NCBI GenBank assembly: GCA_904066235.2
Contig: CAJFCV020000004.1
Coordinates: 434,001-498,000 of the forward strand
From: Bursaphelenchus xylophilus
Taxonomy: Eukaryota; Nematoda; Chromadorea; Rhabditida; Aphelenchoididae
DNA: 64,000 nt
Direction of reading: 5' to 3'
Part shown: piece after piece, positions 32,476-44,000 of the stretch
Numbering within the stretch: position 1 is the stretch's first letter
Layout: the number at the start of each line of letters is the position of its first letter
Notes under the pieces: model-generated
What the model saw: the letters and a program-made list of their open reading frames with translations, nothing else
Database searches by the model: none
Told to the model about the DNA's origin: nothing
Translations under genes and position numbers: made by a program

Positions 32476-33990
32476 TCGCTGCGTTGTTGTTTCTTTGCCG
32501 TACGTCGCGCGCGATTCCCATTTTTCGCAGCGACAAATCAGTCTTTTCAGAGTCGTCGGAGCCGCGACAAAATATGAGAACTTTCTCCGACCCAACCCGG
32601 TGCACACCGCTATGTTGTTAACCCATATTTGTTTTCGGGAAACGTTTATCATAACCGAACAAAATCCACGCCAAACCTCAGTCGCCGGGATCTACGGTCG
32701 ACATCAAAAAGAAACTCTTCGCAAGAGATAATAAAATCAAGTTTCCGATTGTTTCGTCAACCCAATCTCGCAAGCGCCAGCAGAAAACAATCCCCTTCCG
32801 TGTGGATCCGGGCGCTCGCGGTGAATAGTTCTGGAAGTTCGGGGGCTTCCAGCATTTTTAAAGGGCACTTTGGAATTTATGAAGCTCTGATTTAGGGCGT
32901 GGTACGGTTGGGGCAATAAATTGTGTTTACTGTGGTTTTTGGTTATTTGAACCGTCATTTTTCAGAATTTTCTTTTTTTCTGTCTAAAAATCGGATAGAA
33001 ATACAAGAAAATTTTTGGGGCAAAGCGTTTTTTCTTATGTCATTCGGCCAAAAAATCTTGATATGTTCTGCAAAGTGCGGGCTAAAAATCTTACATATAT
33101 GTCCTAGAGAATGCAATATTGAACGATAAATTATTTCCATGCGAAACTAGGAAAGGTAGGGCCAGAAGTATTGTATTTTTGTCTCCGCTCTCCTCATTTT
33201 CCATACTCTCTCGTCACCAAAGACCGCTGAATATTTCGGCCGCGCCTGTAAAGAACTAGCTAGCATTTGGAGGAATTGATTTGTGACTTACGTAGGACAC
33301 GTTGGCAAAATTTTCGGAAAAACTACGCGTCGCACCTTGAGGACTTTTCTTTTTGGACAGCCCCATTTATTTAGAGCGTTACTCAAGGCATAAGGGTTGG
33401 ATCGTCTTCAAATTTTACCTGCATGACCCATCTTACTCATAAATCAATGGCTGAAAATTTCAGCTTTGCCTTTGCATAAAAAAATTAAACGATCCTCTTC
33501 CGACGAGAGAGTGCAGGAAACAAGGAGAGCGAAGGCAGATTTTTTTTGGTACGCCTGAGCGACAAATTGCCTTTACTGTAGACGGCAAAGATAGACCGAT
33601 GCAGTGGTCTGTAAACAGCGTAGGAATGAAGACAAAAAATACAGTCAGCAACGATTGAAATAAATAGCATCAGAACGTGCTTCATGACTCGGGTTATAAC
33701 TTTTCTAGCCATTTTTTGCTAGTTCCTTACGGTAAAAAGTTTTTTTTTTTGCAAAAACTTCTAATCGATGAATCGGGCGAATTTGTAATTTTTCAGATCG
33801 TAAAATCCGGCTTTAAAATTTTTACTGTTTTAAAACTTTACTCTAAAACGACCTTGGTCCCGTCCCCCTTACCGTCTTTTCCACCTCCCCGTCGAGGGAG
33901 CAACTGATATTAACCTCAAAGTTTATCCGTCTAAAATGTTATGCCTCTTTGCTGAGATCAAGCGACAATATTATATCTTGCATTTCTACT
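32476..33990. repeat. Unique sequence and diverged H copies
   Basis: 33050-33350 and 33470-33760 retain H words (TGCAAAGTGCGGGCTAAAA, CTCTCGTCGGAAG). 32500-33030 is largely unique. No exon supported. Confidence 0.4.
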
Positions 33991-33994
33991 CTAC

Positions 33995-34128
33995 TAGTCG
34001 CGCCATAAATTCCGCAGGGTTTTGCATGATGGGTTTACTTCTTTTTTTCGCATGCGCCATTTTTGCACTAGCGACATGCACTTTTCTGCGAGCGACCCCG
34101 TGAAGTCGGAGAAGAAATGCCATACTAG
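33995..34128. mobile_element. Degraded CTAGTCGCG-type element
   Basis: Left edge TACTAGTCGCGCCATAAATT and right edge ATACTAGTA enclose GCACTAGCGACATGCAC words. A decayed relative of element B. Confidence 0.45.
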
Positions 34129-34299
34129 TACAGAAAATTGACAAAAACATGGATCGTTTCCTGGCCATATCGTTACGTACCCCGAGACATCAAGTCAAGA
34201 AAAAACAGAAAAAAAAGCTCTTAAGCAATGAAAAATTCTTAGTATTCTGTTTTAGCTCAAAGACAATTCCAAATACTCTTATAAATTTTATTTTAAATG

Positions 34300-34790
34300 G
34301 GTTAAAATGATGTTCCGTCTTTACAGAACATCACAGACGGAACATCAAAGTCTCCACGGCGTAATAAACGAGTTTTGGTACAAAAATTTATTTTTCAGGC
34401 CTTCAACTTCAAAAAAAGTTGATCCAGGCCAAAAGAGAAATCGAACTCGGGTTGCGTTCACCCTCTTGATTTCTAGACTTTGGCACTACACGTCAAAACA
34501 ATTCTTTCAGAAAATTGAAAAAAAAACAAGGAATCTCGGATCATTGATTTTTTGCGAAGTGCCACAGAAAACCTCTCCGCCATACCACTCCCTTCCGGAG
34601 GAAGAGATCGACCGCGCTTTTTATGGTTTGCAATGCCTGCGACTTTTGCTGACAAATCTAGCCAGTTTTTGGGCATTTTCAACCCTTAAACCCAAAAATG
34701 GGCAGCTTGATCAGCATAATTTTTCGGATCTTTAGAGATATGTCCCGTCAAAAAGTAGGAGCCCCCATAAAAGTACTTTCCTTGTTAAAT
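34300..34790. mobile_element. Element G copy with tRNA-like core, left arm degraded
   Basis: Right arm CCCATAAAAGTACTTTCCTTG. The centre, on the minus strand, has GGTATGGCGGAGAGGTT (A-box-like), AATCAAGAGGGTGAACG and GAGTTCGATTTCTC (B-box-like). The tRNA-like part is further diverged and interrupted. Confidence 0.55.
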
Positions 34791-35175
34791 TGAAATGGGG
34801 CCTCCTGAAAATTTTTGCAAAATAAAAAAATAGGGTGTGACATGTTATACGATGACAAAAAATTTTCATCGTATAACATGTCACACCCTATTTTTTGATT
34901 TTGAAAAAAAGTTCCACTTTGGGGGCCTCTCGGAAATTTTTGTGAAAATAAAAAAAGGGGCCTCTTAGACATTTTTTTAAGGGGGCCTCTTCGGTTGAGG
35001 TATGTCTTCGCCTGCAACGGGCGTTTTATTCAAAAAGGAAAAAGGGGCCTCTTCGACATTTTTTAGAGGGCTTCTTCGAATTTTTCAGGGGGCCTCTTCG
35101 CCTACAACAAAAATTTTTTTTCCCGAGATTTCACCCTGAAAATTTTTTTTAGCCTAAAGGCCCTTTTACCAGATT
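34791..35175. repeat. Repeat J (GGGGCCTCTTCG) with an I hairpin
   Basis: GGGGGCCTCT words repeat, and an inverted I pair sits at about 34836-34893 (TGTTATACGATG facing CATCGTATAACATG). The same J-plus-I combination recurs in MLT-10 gene introns. Confidence 0.75.
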
Positions 35176-35224
35176 TCTCATCTCAAATCCGACATGACCG
35201 TTCGCAGCATAATTTGTCGGATTT

Positions 35225-35280
35225 TCAGAGGTATGTCCCGTCAAAAAAACAGGAGCTCCATAAAAGTGCTTTCCTTGTCA
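35225..35280. mobile_element. Element G end fragment
   Basis: TATGTCCCGTCAAAAAAAC and AAAGTGCTTTCCTTG match the right arm of G only. Confidence 0.6.
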
Positions 35281-36230
35281 GCAGTGTGCATCGCACTTGT
35301 GTACTTCCCCTGCATTTGCTTTTTGAACCTGAAAAACCCGACTCAATTCCGGCACGTTCTGATGCTATTTCAAACCGCTTCCGTCTGTTGTTTTGGTCTC
35401 CACGCCATTTACAGATCGTCGCACAGCCGGACCGATCCATCTTGTTCCACAAACGGTTTAGGCGATTTGTCATTCAGGCGTATCAAAACATTGTTTTTTC
35501 CCCCCTTCTTCCGATTACAGAAACGATCCAGGCGTTGCGGGGAAAAGCCTACCCCGTGAAAAGTGATATCGCCCGCCGCCGTTCCGCAGCCGGTTATCAA
35601 ATTTTCGTCTTCGATGCCCTCGGGCGCTGCATTGCGCACAATAGTATGGTCCGGCGGTACAGCGCCGCCTTCGTAAATCATGGTTCAAATGGCGTCGTGG
35701 TCGGAGGCGGGGATGATGGATGGCGCGTTGTTTGAAACGCACTACAATTAATTGGGCTTTGATTGGTGGTGTTGCGAGCTTCGGCAAGCTGTAGGCTTAA
35801 GGCGGCGCTACCCCAAACTTTGAGGCTTCAATTTTGCCGAAACTTGGCATAAATCTAGAGTAAACTCTTTTAGGACATATTTGAGATTTTTAGACCGCGT
35901 TTTGCAGCAAGAACCGAGATTTTTTTATAAATTTTAAAAGTGGGGATTTGACAAAAATTCCGCATTTTTTCGATTTTTTTAGCTACAAAACCGTCAAAAA
36001 CAATCTTTTTCATACATGAAAAACTTCGTATTTTACGTTTTCCTCTCTGATCAATTGCATTTAGCCCTCAATTCCACCATTTTCACAATTTAAGGATTTT
36101 TGACGAAATGTCACAGAAATTATTGACTTTTTCAACACATCTAGCTATTTTGACACACCTTATTTTACCTTCTTGATTAGTTTAAAATTCAAATAACATT
36201 ATTTTCTGTGCGAATTACCAATTTTTTCAT
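35281..36230. other. Unassigned sequence, no gene supported
   Basis: A plus-strand frame to 35735 is open for 173 codons. It shares a block (CACGTTCTGATGCTATTT) with a diverged H copy at 33.7 kb, which argues against coding. 35800-36230 is AT-rich. Confidence 0.35.
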
Positions 36231-36290
36231 TTTTTGACGAAATGTCACAAAATTTATTGGATCTTGTATTTTGTGACATTTCGTCAAAAA
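36231..36290. other. Perfect 23-bp hairpin with a 14-nt loop
   Basis: Arm 36231-36253 (TTTTTGACGAAATGTCACAA and three more bases) is exactly complementary to 36268-36290. A related single arm lies at about 36093-36112. It has the size of a small hairpin precursor but may be an inverted-repeat scar. Confidence 0.7.
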
Positions 36291-37666
36291 AGTTATTAGG
36301 TTCTTGGAAATAAATGTAAGGCATCTCGTGAGGCTCTGAAAAAGTTAATTTTGCCATCAATTTATTGTAAAATGACAATAAGTAAAAATTTGCGGTATCT
36401 TTTGATATAGCTCTAAAGCAATATAAAACGCAGCTTCAAAAATAATTTTTTTCATTGTTTGCCAACAAATACGACTAATTCTATCTTCAGTGTACTAATG
36501 TTTTGGCAACAAAATAGTCATTTAAACTTTGAACATGTTTCATCGTATAAAATGTCCTTACTGCCAGTCTGACCAAAGAACTCGCCCTTCGAGCTCCATT
36601 CGTCCGGAGATTTTATTTTTTGTCATAAACTATCGCGAACTTCGTGGAATATATCGTCTGCTCGACGTTTTAACTAGTTCTGACAATTTTCGTCTGCAAA
36701 ACGTTTTTCCCCTGCGCTCACACTTTCAAAAGATGCGATGGCTTTTTTAAAGCTCTTATTGAGACCTTTATCGACGAAGATAATCGGAATTGAACCGCTC
36801 AGACGTTGAGAGAAAGGGCAATCGGCGGTCAAGTCCGACGCTTCACGCTGACAAAATTGTTTTGTCTGCGCATACGGTAGCGAGGAAGACTGTCAAGTGG
36901 CGCGAGGCGTAATGGACGTGGCGTTACGGCTACAGTAAGACTGTTTGGGGGAAGCGTGAAATTTTTGTAGATGGGAATTTGAATTTCAGACTTTTGAAGA
37001 AAATGATGACTAAAGAGTATGTAGTATTTCTGAAGCTATTTCAGAAAGCCCAACCAAACGATTTGTCTCAAATTTTGCATATGTAATTTAGAGATAGCAC
37101 TTATCAAATCCTAAAAATTTTAGCTTGCGTTTTGCAAAATGAGTCGAGATATTCAACGATCTTTGCGAGATGCAAAACGCCGAAAGCGGTCCGAGAGAAA
37201 AGCGCTTTTTGGCCATATCTTTGCCAGGTTCGCGCGGAGAAAAATGATTTTTTGTGGAAACATTACCCTCTATGGTAGAAACAGGTATGAAAATTTGCAT
37301 GGTAAAATTTGACGAGAAGTGTCACATTTTGGATGACTTTTGAAATGGTACTTTTTTGAAGCCTTTTTTTCTAGTAATACAAGAAAAAAGTTTAAGACTG
37401 ATAAGCAAGGTTTATATTACTCTTTTTTTACAAACTTTATCATTATAATCTCTTAGGAGAAAGGATTTTTATCTTCTTGGCCGCTCAGGGTCATCTTGAC
37501 CGAAAGATTGCAACTACACTCAATTTTTTAAGGCTATGTCTGGTTTCTTGGCTATCAATTCCATTTTTTTCAACTTGGCCAATAGGATTGGCCAATTACA
37601 GTTGTAATTTCCACCGCTAAAACCCTTATATTATCACAATAATGCTCTAGTTTCCAAAGGGGTTTT
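36291..37666. repeat. AT-rich spacer with a family H copy
   Basis: H copy at about 37070-37320 (GCCATATCTTTGCCAGGTTC). 36530-36960 is mixed-composition unique sequence without a supported exon. Confidence 0.4.
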
Positions 37667-37805
37667 ATCAGGCTGTCGGGAAAATAATGAGCAAAATGTC
37701 GCTGCGCCAATCGTGTCGCTGAAGTGACAGCAATTTGATCCATTTTCTCTTTGGTGATGCGATTTTCAATGCGACAGAGTGCTCATTATTTTCCCGACAG
37801 ACTGA
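37667..37805. mobile_element. MITE family D copy
   Basis: TCAGGCTGTCGGGAAAATAA to TTTTCCCGACAGACTGA. It lies about 275 bp upstream of the MLT-10-like start codon. Confidence 0.8.
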
Positions 37806-38010
37806 TGGTACGTATGTATTCTTCTTTCATCGTATTACTTCCAAAATTTGATTATTTTTTTATTTACCGCTTCTTGACGTACCGCGACTTCCCCTGTCTG
37901 ACATTGAGCTCCGTTTTTTCTTTGCAGACATACGATTGAGGCGGAGATCATCCTCGGTCCGGTATTCAAATTTCCAGCGGCGTTGTGATGAAGTTGTGAA
38001 GGTTGGGAGC

Positions 38011-38035
38011 AGGTCAACGCACGCTTATATAAAAG
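38011..38035 (+). promoter_or_regulatory. Core promoter of the MLT-10-like gene
   Basis: TATATAAAAG at 38026-38035 lies 44 nt before the ATG at 38079, a plausible TATA box. AGGTCA at 38011-38016 is a nuclear-receptor half-site just upstream. In C. elegans the receptor NHR-23 drives moulting genes, so the half-site is suggestive, but a 6-bp word can occur by chance. Confidence 0.5.
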
Positions 38036-38078
38036 GCCGATGAAAGAGGAGCGCTTATGCGGCAGTCCGTCGGGCAGA

Positions 38079-41000
38079 ATGATCTCAATTTCTTGTTGGT
38101 TCTTTGTTATTTGTTTGGTCTCAGGTGAGTGGAAGGTCGAGGGTAGATGAGTGGTGGTCTGGCAAAGCATCTCTTTGAGTATTGGCAAACTCAATGTTTG
38201 TGGGATAAAAAAATTTACAGCAAGTTTTCGTACTGTACCCTTGCTTTAAAGCCACAAATTTTCTAAGCACAATGGTCAGATCTTTATCAAATTATAGCAT
38301 TTTCATCAGGCATGACTACAAGATCGGGCCTTTGGCATTTCCGAGCTTCCGGCTTTTGAATTTCAATTTTTCCGCCGTTTTGGCAATATTTTGGCATTGT
38401 GTTTTACGCCCGTTTTTGGGGTGTTTTATCGTCGCCAGCAACATCCCGAAACGAAAAAATGTCCCCGATCCCTGTAGAGCCACAAATACCCCTTGTTGCA
38501 TAATGCCAAGAACCCAAAATTGACATCACAATTTTTTGTTTCATTACGCAAAAAAAGTTTCTGGGAGGGGCTTGGCCTTTAAATTTTTAACCTCGGACCC
38601 AAAGGCCTCCTCCGGCCCTTTAAGACATTTTTTTGAAGATTTTTGAATTTCAATTTTTCATCATTTTGGCAATATCTTGGCATTGTGTTCTTGGCACCAC
38701 CCTTATTTCTAAAGGTGTTTTATCGTTGCTAACTACATTTCGAACATCAAAACATTGTTTTCGATCCATTTAGAGCCACAAATACACCTTGTTGCACAAT
38801 GCCAAGAACCCAAAGTTGGCATCCCAAGTTTTCGTTTCAAATCGCAAAAAAATTTTTTTTGCTGACAATGACAGGGGCACGTCAAGAAATTCCGGGCATT
38901 GCAAAGGTTCTCACAGCGAAAAAAAATTCATAAAATATGTCATCCAAATCGCACATAACAACAATGTTTAACCTATTTTTTTTTTATGGGAACTCTAGGG
39001 AGTACTACTAGTCGTATACAACTGTTTTTTATACCACTGGCACATTCTGAATGGGTGTCATCGTGACGCATTTTTTGAACACGGTTCGAGCTAGGCTAAA
39101 AATAGTGCAAATTTCAAGGCCGAATATCAAAAAAACTGTCCCATCAAGCGGGACGAGACCGATGTAGATACTCGAAGAATAGTTTAAGGATTTTTTTGAC
39201 GTGGAGCCTATACCCCCTTCCAGTTCTCTCTGACTCGGTATCGTCGATACAAAATTTTATTTAGACGTTGTTTTCTTCGCCTTGGAAGACTGTCAAAATA
39301 CTATGATTATGGGTATATTTTGGTTCTATTAGCTTAAGCAACTCTCGAGCTTTCTATTGGTATCAATATCTTGTGATTTACTATTAATCTTTATGTCAAA
39401 ATCTTGCAAACCATTTGGACAAAAACGGATTTGCACCGGGCAGAATGCCAAAAAAAATACTAGGCTTTTTCATTGGGCGCCCGTTTTTCTTTTATTTTTT
39501 CTTGACGTGAGGGGCCGGGGCCTTAAATTTTCAATCTTGAGCCCGGCCCCACAAAAGTTACTTGAGTCCCGGCCCCAGAAAAGCTCGGCCCGGCTCTTTT
39601 CAAAAATTCCGAAGCCCGGCCCCTGCCATTTTTGGGGTTAAGTATCTCCGCTCTTCCTGAAAATCAAGGGCCAATATTTTTATAAATTGACATGTGATCT
39701 AGACAGCGGATATACGAAAAATTTGAAGGAAATCTGACCGCAAAATTTTGTAAACTTCAAGGATCAACCTGATGACTAAAACAATACAATACTGTCTTTT
39801 CCAGAAGCTGTAATCTCAAACGACAAAAAGCAGCCATATATCAACGAGGATGGTGCTCAAGTCATTCCCATGGGGAAGGAGGAGGTCGAGGAAATGTATC
39901 GAAAATGGACTCAGCAAGGCGTCAGCTCGGTGATCGCCGCATTGGCCAATAATAAGTGAGTATTTTGCCGAAAACTCGGCCATAAAACCTGAAAAAAATA
40001 AATGTTTCTCGTATTTTACAATTTGAAGATTCTATTTCACAACTTGCAGACTAAAAAAACATCGAGCACGGGTACGTGACGCCTTCGGAAAGTGCACAAA
40101 AGAGGCCAAAAACATCAACATGCAGGCAATTTGTGTTCAGCGCCTGGAGAATGGGGATTTCGCGCCAATTATTGTTCTTGGTAAGGTATGTTGGTTTTTA
40201 CGGACATAGCCGACATTGCAGCGTCTGCAGAGAATTTTTGGGTTCTTTAATGCTCGGGAAAAAATAGAATTTTTTTTTCGATATTTTTAACTGTCATTTC
40301 GAACTCAAAAATCAGAGATCTTTACGCCTAAAGACGGGAGAAATCTATGATTTTTTGTGTGAAAATTTGGAATTTTATGTGGTACTATTTTTTTTTGTAG
40401 TGAGCATATTTTTTTGACAGTACTTTTCCAATTTTTCGGTGAAAAAATGAATTTTTACTTTTAGAAAATTCAAAAAAATTTTAAAAAATGAAAAAATGAA
40501 AAAAATATCGGTTAATTCTGCATAACGCGATTTTAAAAAAATCCCGCAAAAGCCTCAGAAAACCATATTTTATTGTTAAATTTGCATTTTTTTAAAATTT
40601 TTTTGTATTTTCTAAAGGTAAAAATTAATTTTTTTTTGAAATAATAACCCAAGCGCGACGCTCAGATTTTCTTTAAATTTCGCACACACATCACGCATAG
40701 GTCATAGCTCAATTCCTGAAAATTTTAGCTCTCACTTTGCTAGCAGAGCCGAGATATCAACGATCTTTCGTGAGAGCACGCAAAAGAGGGAGAGCGGTCA
40801 GAGAAAGGCACTTTTTGCCCATATCTTTGCCAGTTTTGGGTGGAAAAAATTGATTTTTTGTGGAAACATTATACTCTGCGGTAGAAATAAATACCAAACT
40901 TTTCATGCCGAAATTCGAAAAAAAAAATTTTGAACTTTTTCAAACTTTCGACCTAAAAATCTCGGTTGTTTGTGGAAAACGCGAGCTAGGAGTCTTGTAT

Positions 41001-44000
41001 ATGTCTTAGAAAGAGCTATTCTAAATTTGTGCCAAGTTTCATCATGATATGAGCGTCGTACTGGCCCAATTTTCGAGAGAGAAAAACTTGACCCATGGGG
41101 GTCAGATTTGACTCCATCTGGCTGAGAGATGCAAATCGCGAGCTAAAATTTTTTGAAATTGAAATTAAGTAAAATACTTACGTAGTAAACAATTTTTTTA
41201 TTTTTTTTATGACAACGCAATTTTCAGAACAAAACACGGACCCGTCTCGACCGCCTGAAAGAGTCTTCTCCTCAACGAACCGACCGATTGAATCGACTGA
41301 AAAATGCGAGCAAATCGTCGGCTTGGGTGGGGAACTTCCGAACGTCTCGCTCCAAACGCTCTCCCGGCGTTCGCAACAGCCAAAGTTATCGGCTGTTCAA
41401 GAGTCACGGCGACACCACGCCGTTCGGCACTGTCGCCAAGAATTTGCTGAAATCAGTGCTGGGAATCAAACACAAGGAGCAACGTGAACGGTAATGTTGG
41501 ATTGGGGATGAAAAATGTGGCCAAATGGTCTTCGGGCTAAAAAAAAAAAAATTTTCAAGGTGAAATCTCGGGAAAAATTTTTTGTTGCAGCCGAAGAGGC
41601 CTCCTAAAAAATTCGAAGAGGCCCCCTTAAAAAATGTCGAAGAGGCCCCTTTTTTTCTTTTTGCATAAAACGCCCGTTGCAGGCGAAGACATAGCTCAGC
41701 CGAAGAGGCCCCCTTTTTTTCTTTTTCACAAAAATTCCCGAGAGGCTCCCAAAATGGAACTTTTTTTTCAAAATCAAAAAATAGGGTTTGACATGTTATA
41801 CGATGGAAAGATTTTGTCATCGTATAACATGTCACACCCTATTTTTTTATTTTGCAAAAGTTTTTGGAGCCCCCATTTCAATTTTAAACAAATTTTTTTT
41901 AAAAAGGGGCCTCTTCGTTTTGGGGCCTCTTCATTTTGGGGGCCTCTTCGGCCTCAATCATGTTATTGAAGGTGAAAAGTTTTTTTGCGAATAACTCGCG
42001 AACTAATGGACAAAAATTTACAAAACTTGAATTGTAGCGGTCTACATGCCTTTTTTACGACGAAAAAATTTTTAGCTAAATGCCCTTGGGGGTTTTTTTT
42101 GAAATCAAGATTTTCCCAAGAAATCCGACAAATTTTTGTTTTTGAAAAAAGTGATGATTTGCCAGAGGCAAAAACTAAATTTATTGCTCAAAACAAGGTC
42201 CCATAGTACCTCTAAGACATGAATTAGAAACATTTCCCCAATTACCTTCTAGGTAATCAGCAAAAAACAACTTATGATTCTTTTTCAGATGGGAGGACGT
42301 TGTGGAACAAGCAAAAGTCTTGAACAAAAAAGGCTCCCGGATATTCGAGAAGAATGGAGATTCGGACGAAAGTCTCGACGACCCAATGAAATTCCGGTCC
42401 ATTGCCAAGAGCTACGAGCGAGAAAAGGGCGGAGAAATGATGGAGTTGTCGAGAAAGGTAGGCTTTTACTATAAAGGGGACCACCTCAAGTGCGACGCTC
42501 AGATTTTCATAAAATTTTGCACATAGTTCAGGCATATTTCATAGCTCAATTACTGAAAATTTCAGCTCGCGCTTTGCAGCGAGAGCCGAGATATTCAACA
42601 ATTTTTCGAGAGAGCACGCGAAATGTGGAGAGTCAGAGAAAAACACTTTTTGGCCATATCTTTGGCAGTTTTGCGTGGAAAAAATTGATTTTTTCGTGGA
42701 AATATTACTCCACAATAGAAATATATTAAGAAAAGAAACTTTGAAGCCAAAATTTTTAAAAAAATTTCAAATTTTTGCCAATTTTCGAGCAAAAAATCTC
42801 GATGGTTTCTGCAAAGCGCGAGCTAGGTGTCTCGGATATGGTTTAGAAATAATTATTCCAAATTTGTGCCAAGTTTCATCAAAATCGGAGCGTCGCAAAG
42901 TACTTATCCTGTAGGACAAAAAGAAGCCATTTTTCGTCAGGCCGGCTCTCCTAATTTCTTGTGCTCTCTCAAAAAGAGGATCCTTAAAAATATGTCGGCA
43001 AACGCCTAAAAATTGCCTAAAAATGATGACTTTGTCTACTTCCCTTGTCAAAAAAAATATTTTTTTTTGGAAAAATATCAGTCTGTCGGGAAAATAATGA
43101 GCACGAAAATCGCATCGAAAATCGCACCGAAAAAATGAACTATATCGCGACAAAGTTTCTCTTTACTTTCTTTTTATTTCTTTTTACTTCAGCGACGCGA
43201 TTGGCCCAGCGGCATTTTGCACATTATTTTCCCGACAGACTGATAAAACATTAACTTTTTCATTTTTTTCCAATTTTTTCTTATCTGTTTTTCGTTTCAG
43301 CTCTCCGAACTTGAAGAGGTTGACGAGCACGACCCGCGGGCTCGCCAACTCCTCCGAGATATTGTGGACGGGCAAAAAGAGAGGCCAAAAGTTATGACGC
43401 CCCAAGAGAAGGTGGCGAATCTGTTGAAGGATGGGCTGAAATTGGGCTACTCGCTGGCTGGACAGAACACAAGCGACTTCGATGAGAAATCGTTGAGAAT
43501 TGCGTCGCCGAGATTCCTCAGTCTGATGCCGGAACAGGAGTCGAAGAATGAGGTAAAATGATAGCGAAAATGTTTTAGCTAAACTGGCAAAGATACGACA
43601 AAAAGGCATTCAAAAATCGTATTTCAGATTGAGCTCGCCTCTCCGTCGCTGCTCAGCCTCCACAATCAAGGGCATGGGATTGAAAACCTCACAAGTCTCC
43701 CGAATCTCCTCAACGGCATCAACGAACAGGACCGACAGGCGTGGCTGGACCTCGTCGTCGAAGCGTCCGGCGTGACCGATCAGCTGAAGGACCTCGCCGA
43801 AGTAGGTTTACCCTCCTCGGCGTGGTGGAGTCTCGGATATAACAAGACAATTTTTCGATAGGTGAAGGCGAAGAGGCCCCTTTACCAGGGAGTGTTGCAA
43901 AAAAGGCGAAGAGGCCTCTTTTTTCGTTTTCAAAGTCCGAAGAGCCCCCCCCCCCCACCGAAGAGGCCCACCTACCAAAGAGGCTCCTCAAAAAAAGGCG

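Noticed and set aside
35214..35735. 173-codon plus-strand frame
   Set aside because: Part of it shares sequence with a diverged H copy at 33.5-33.7 kb on the other strand, and long opposing frames exist.
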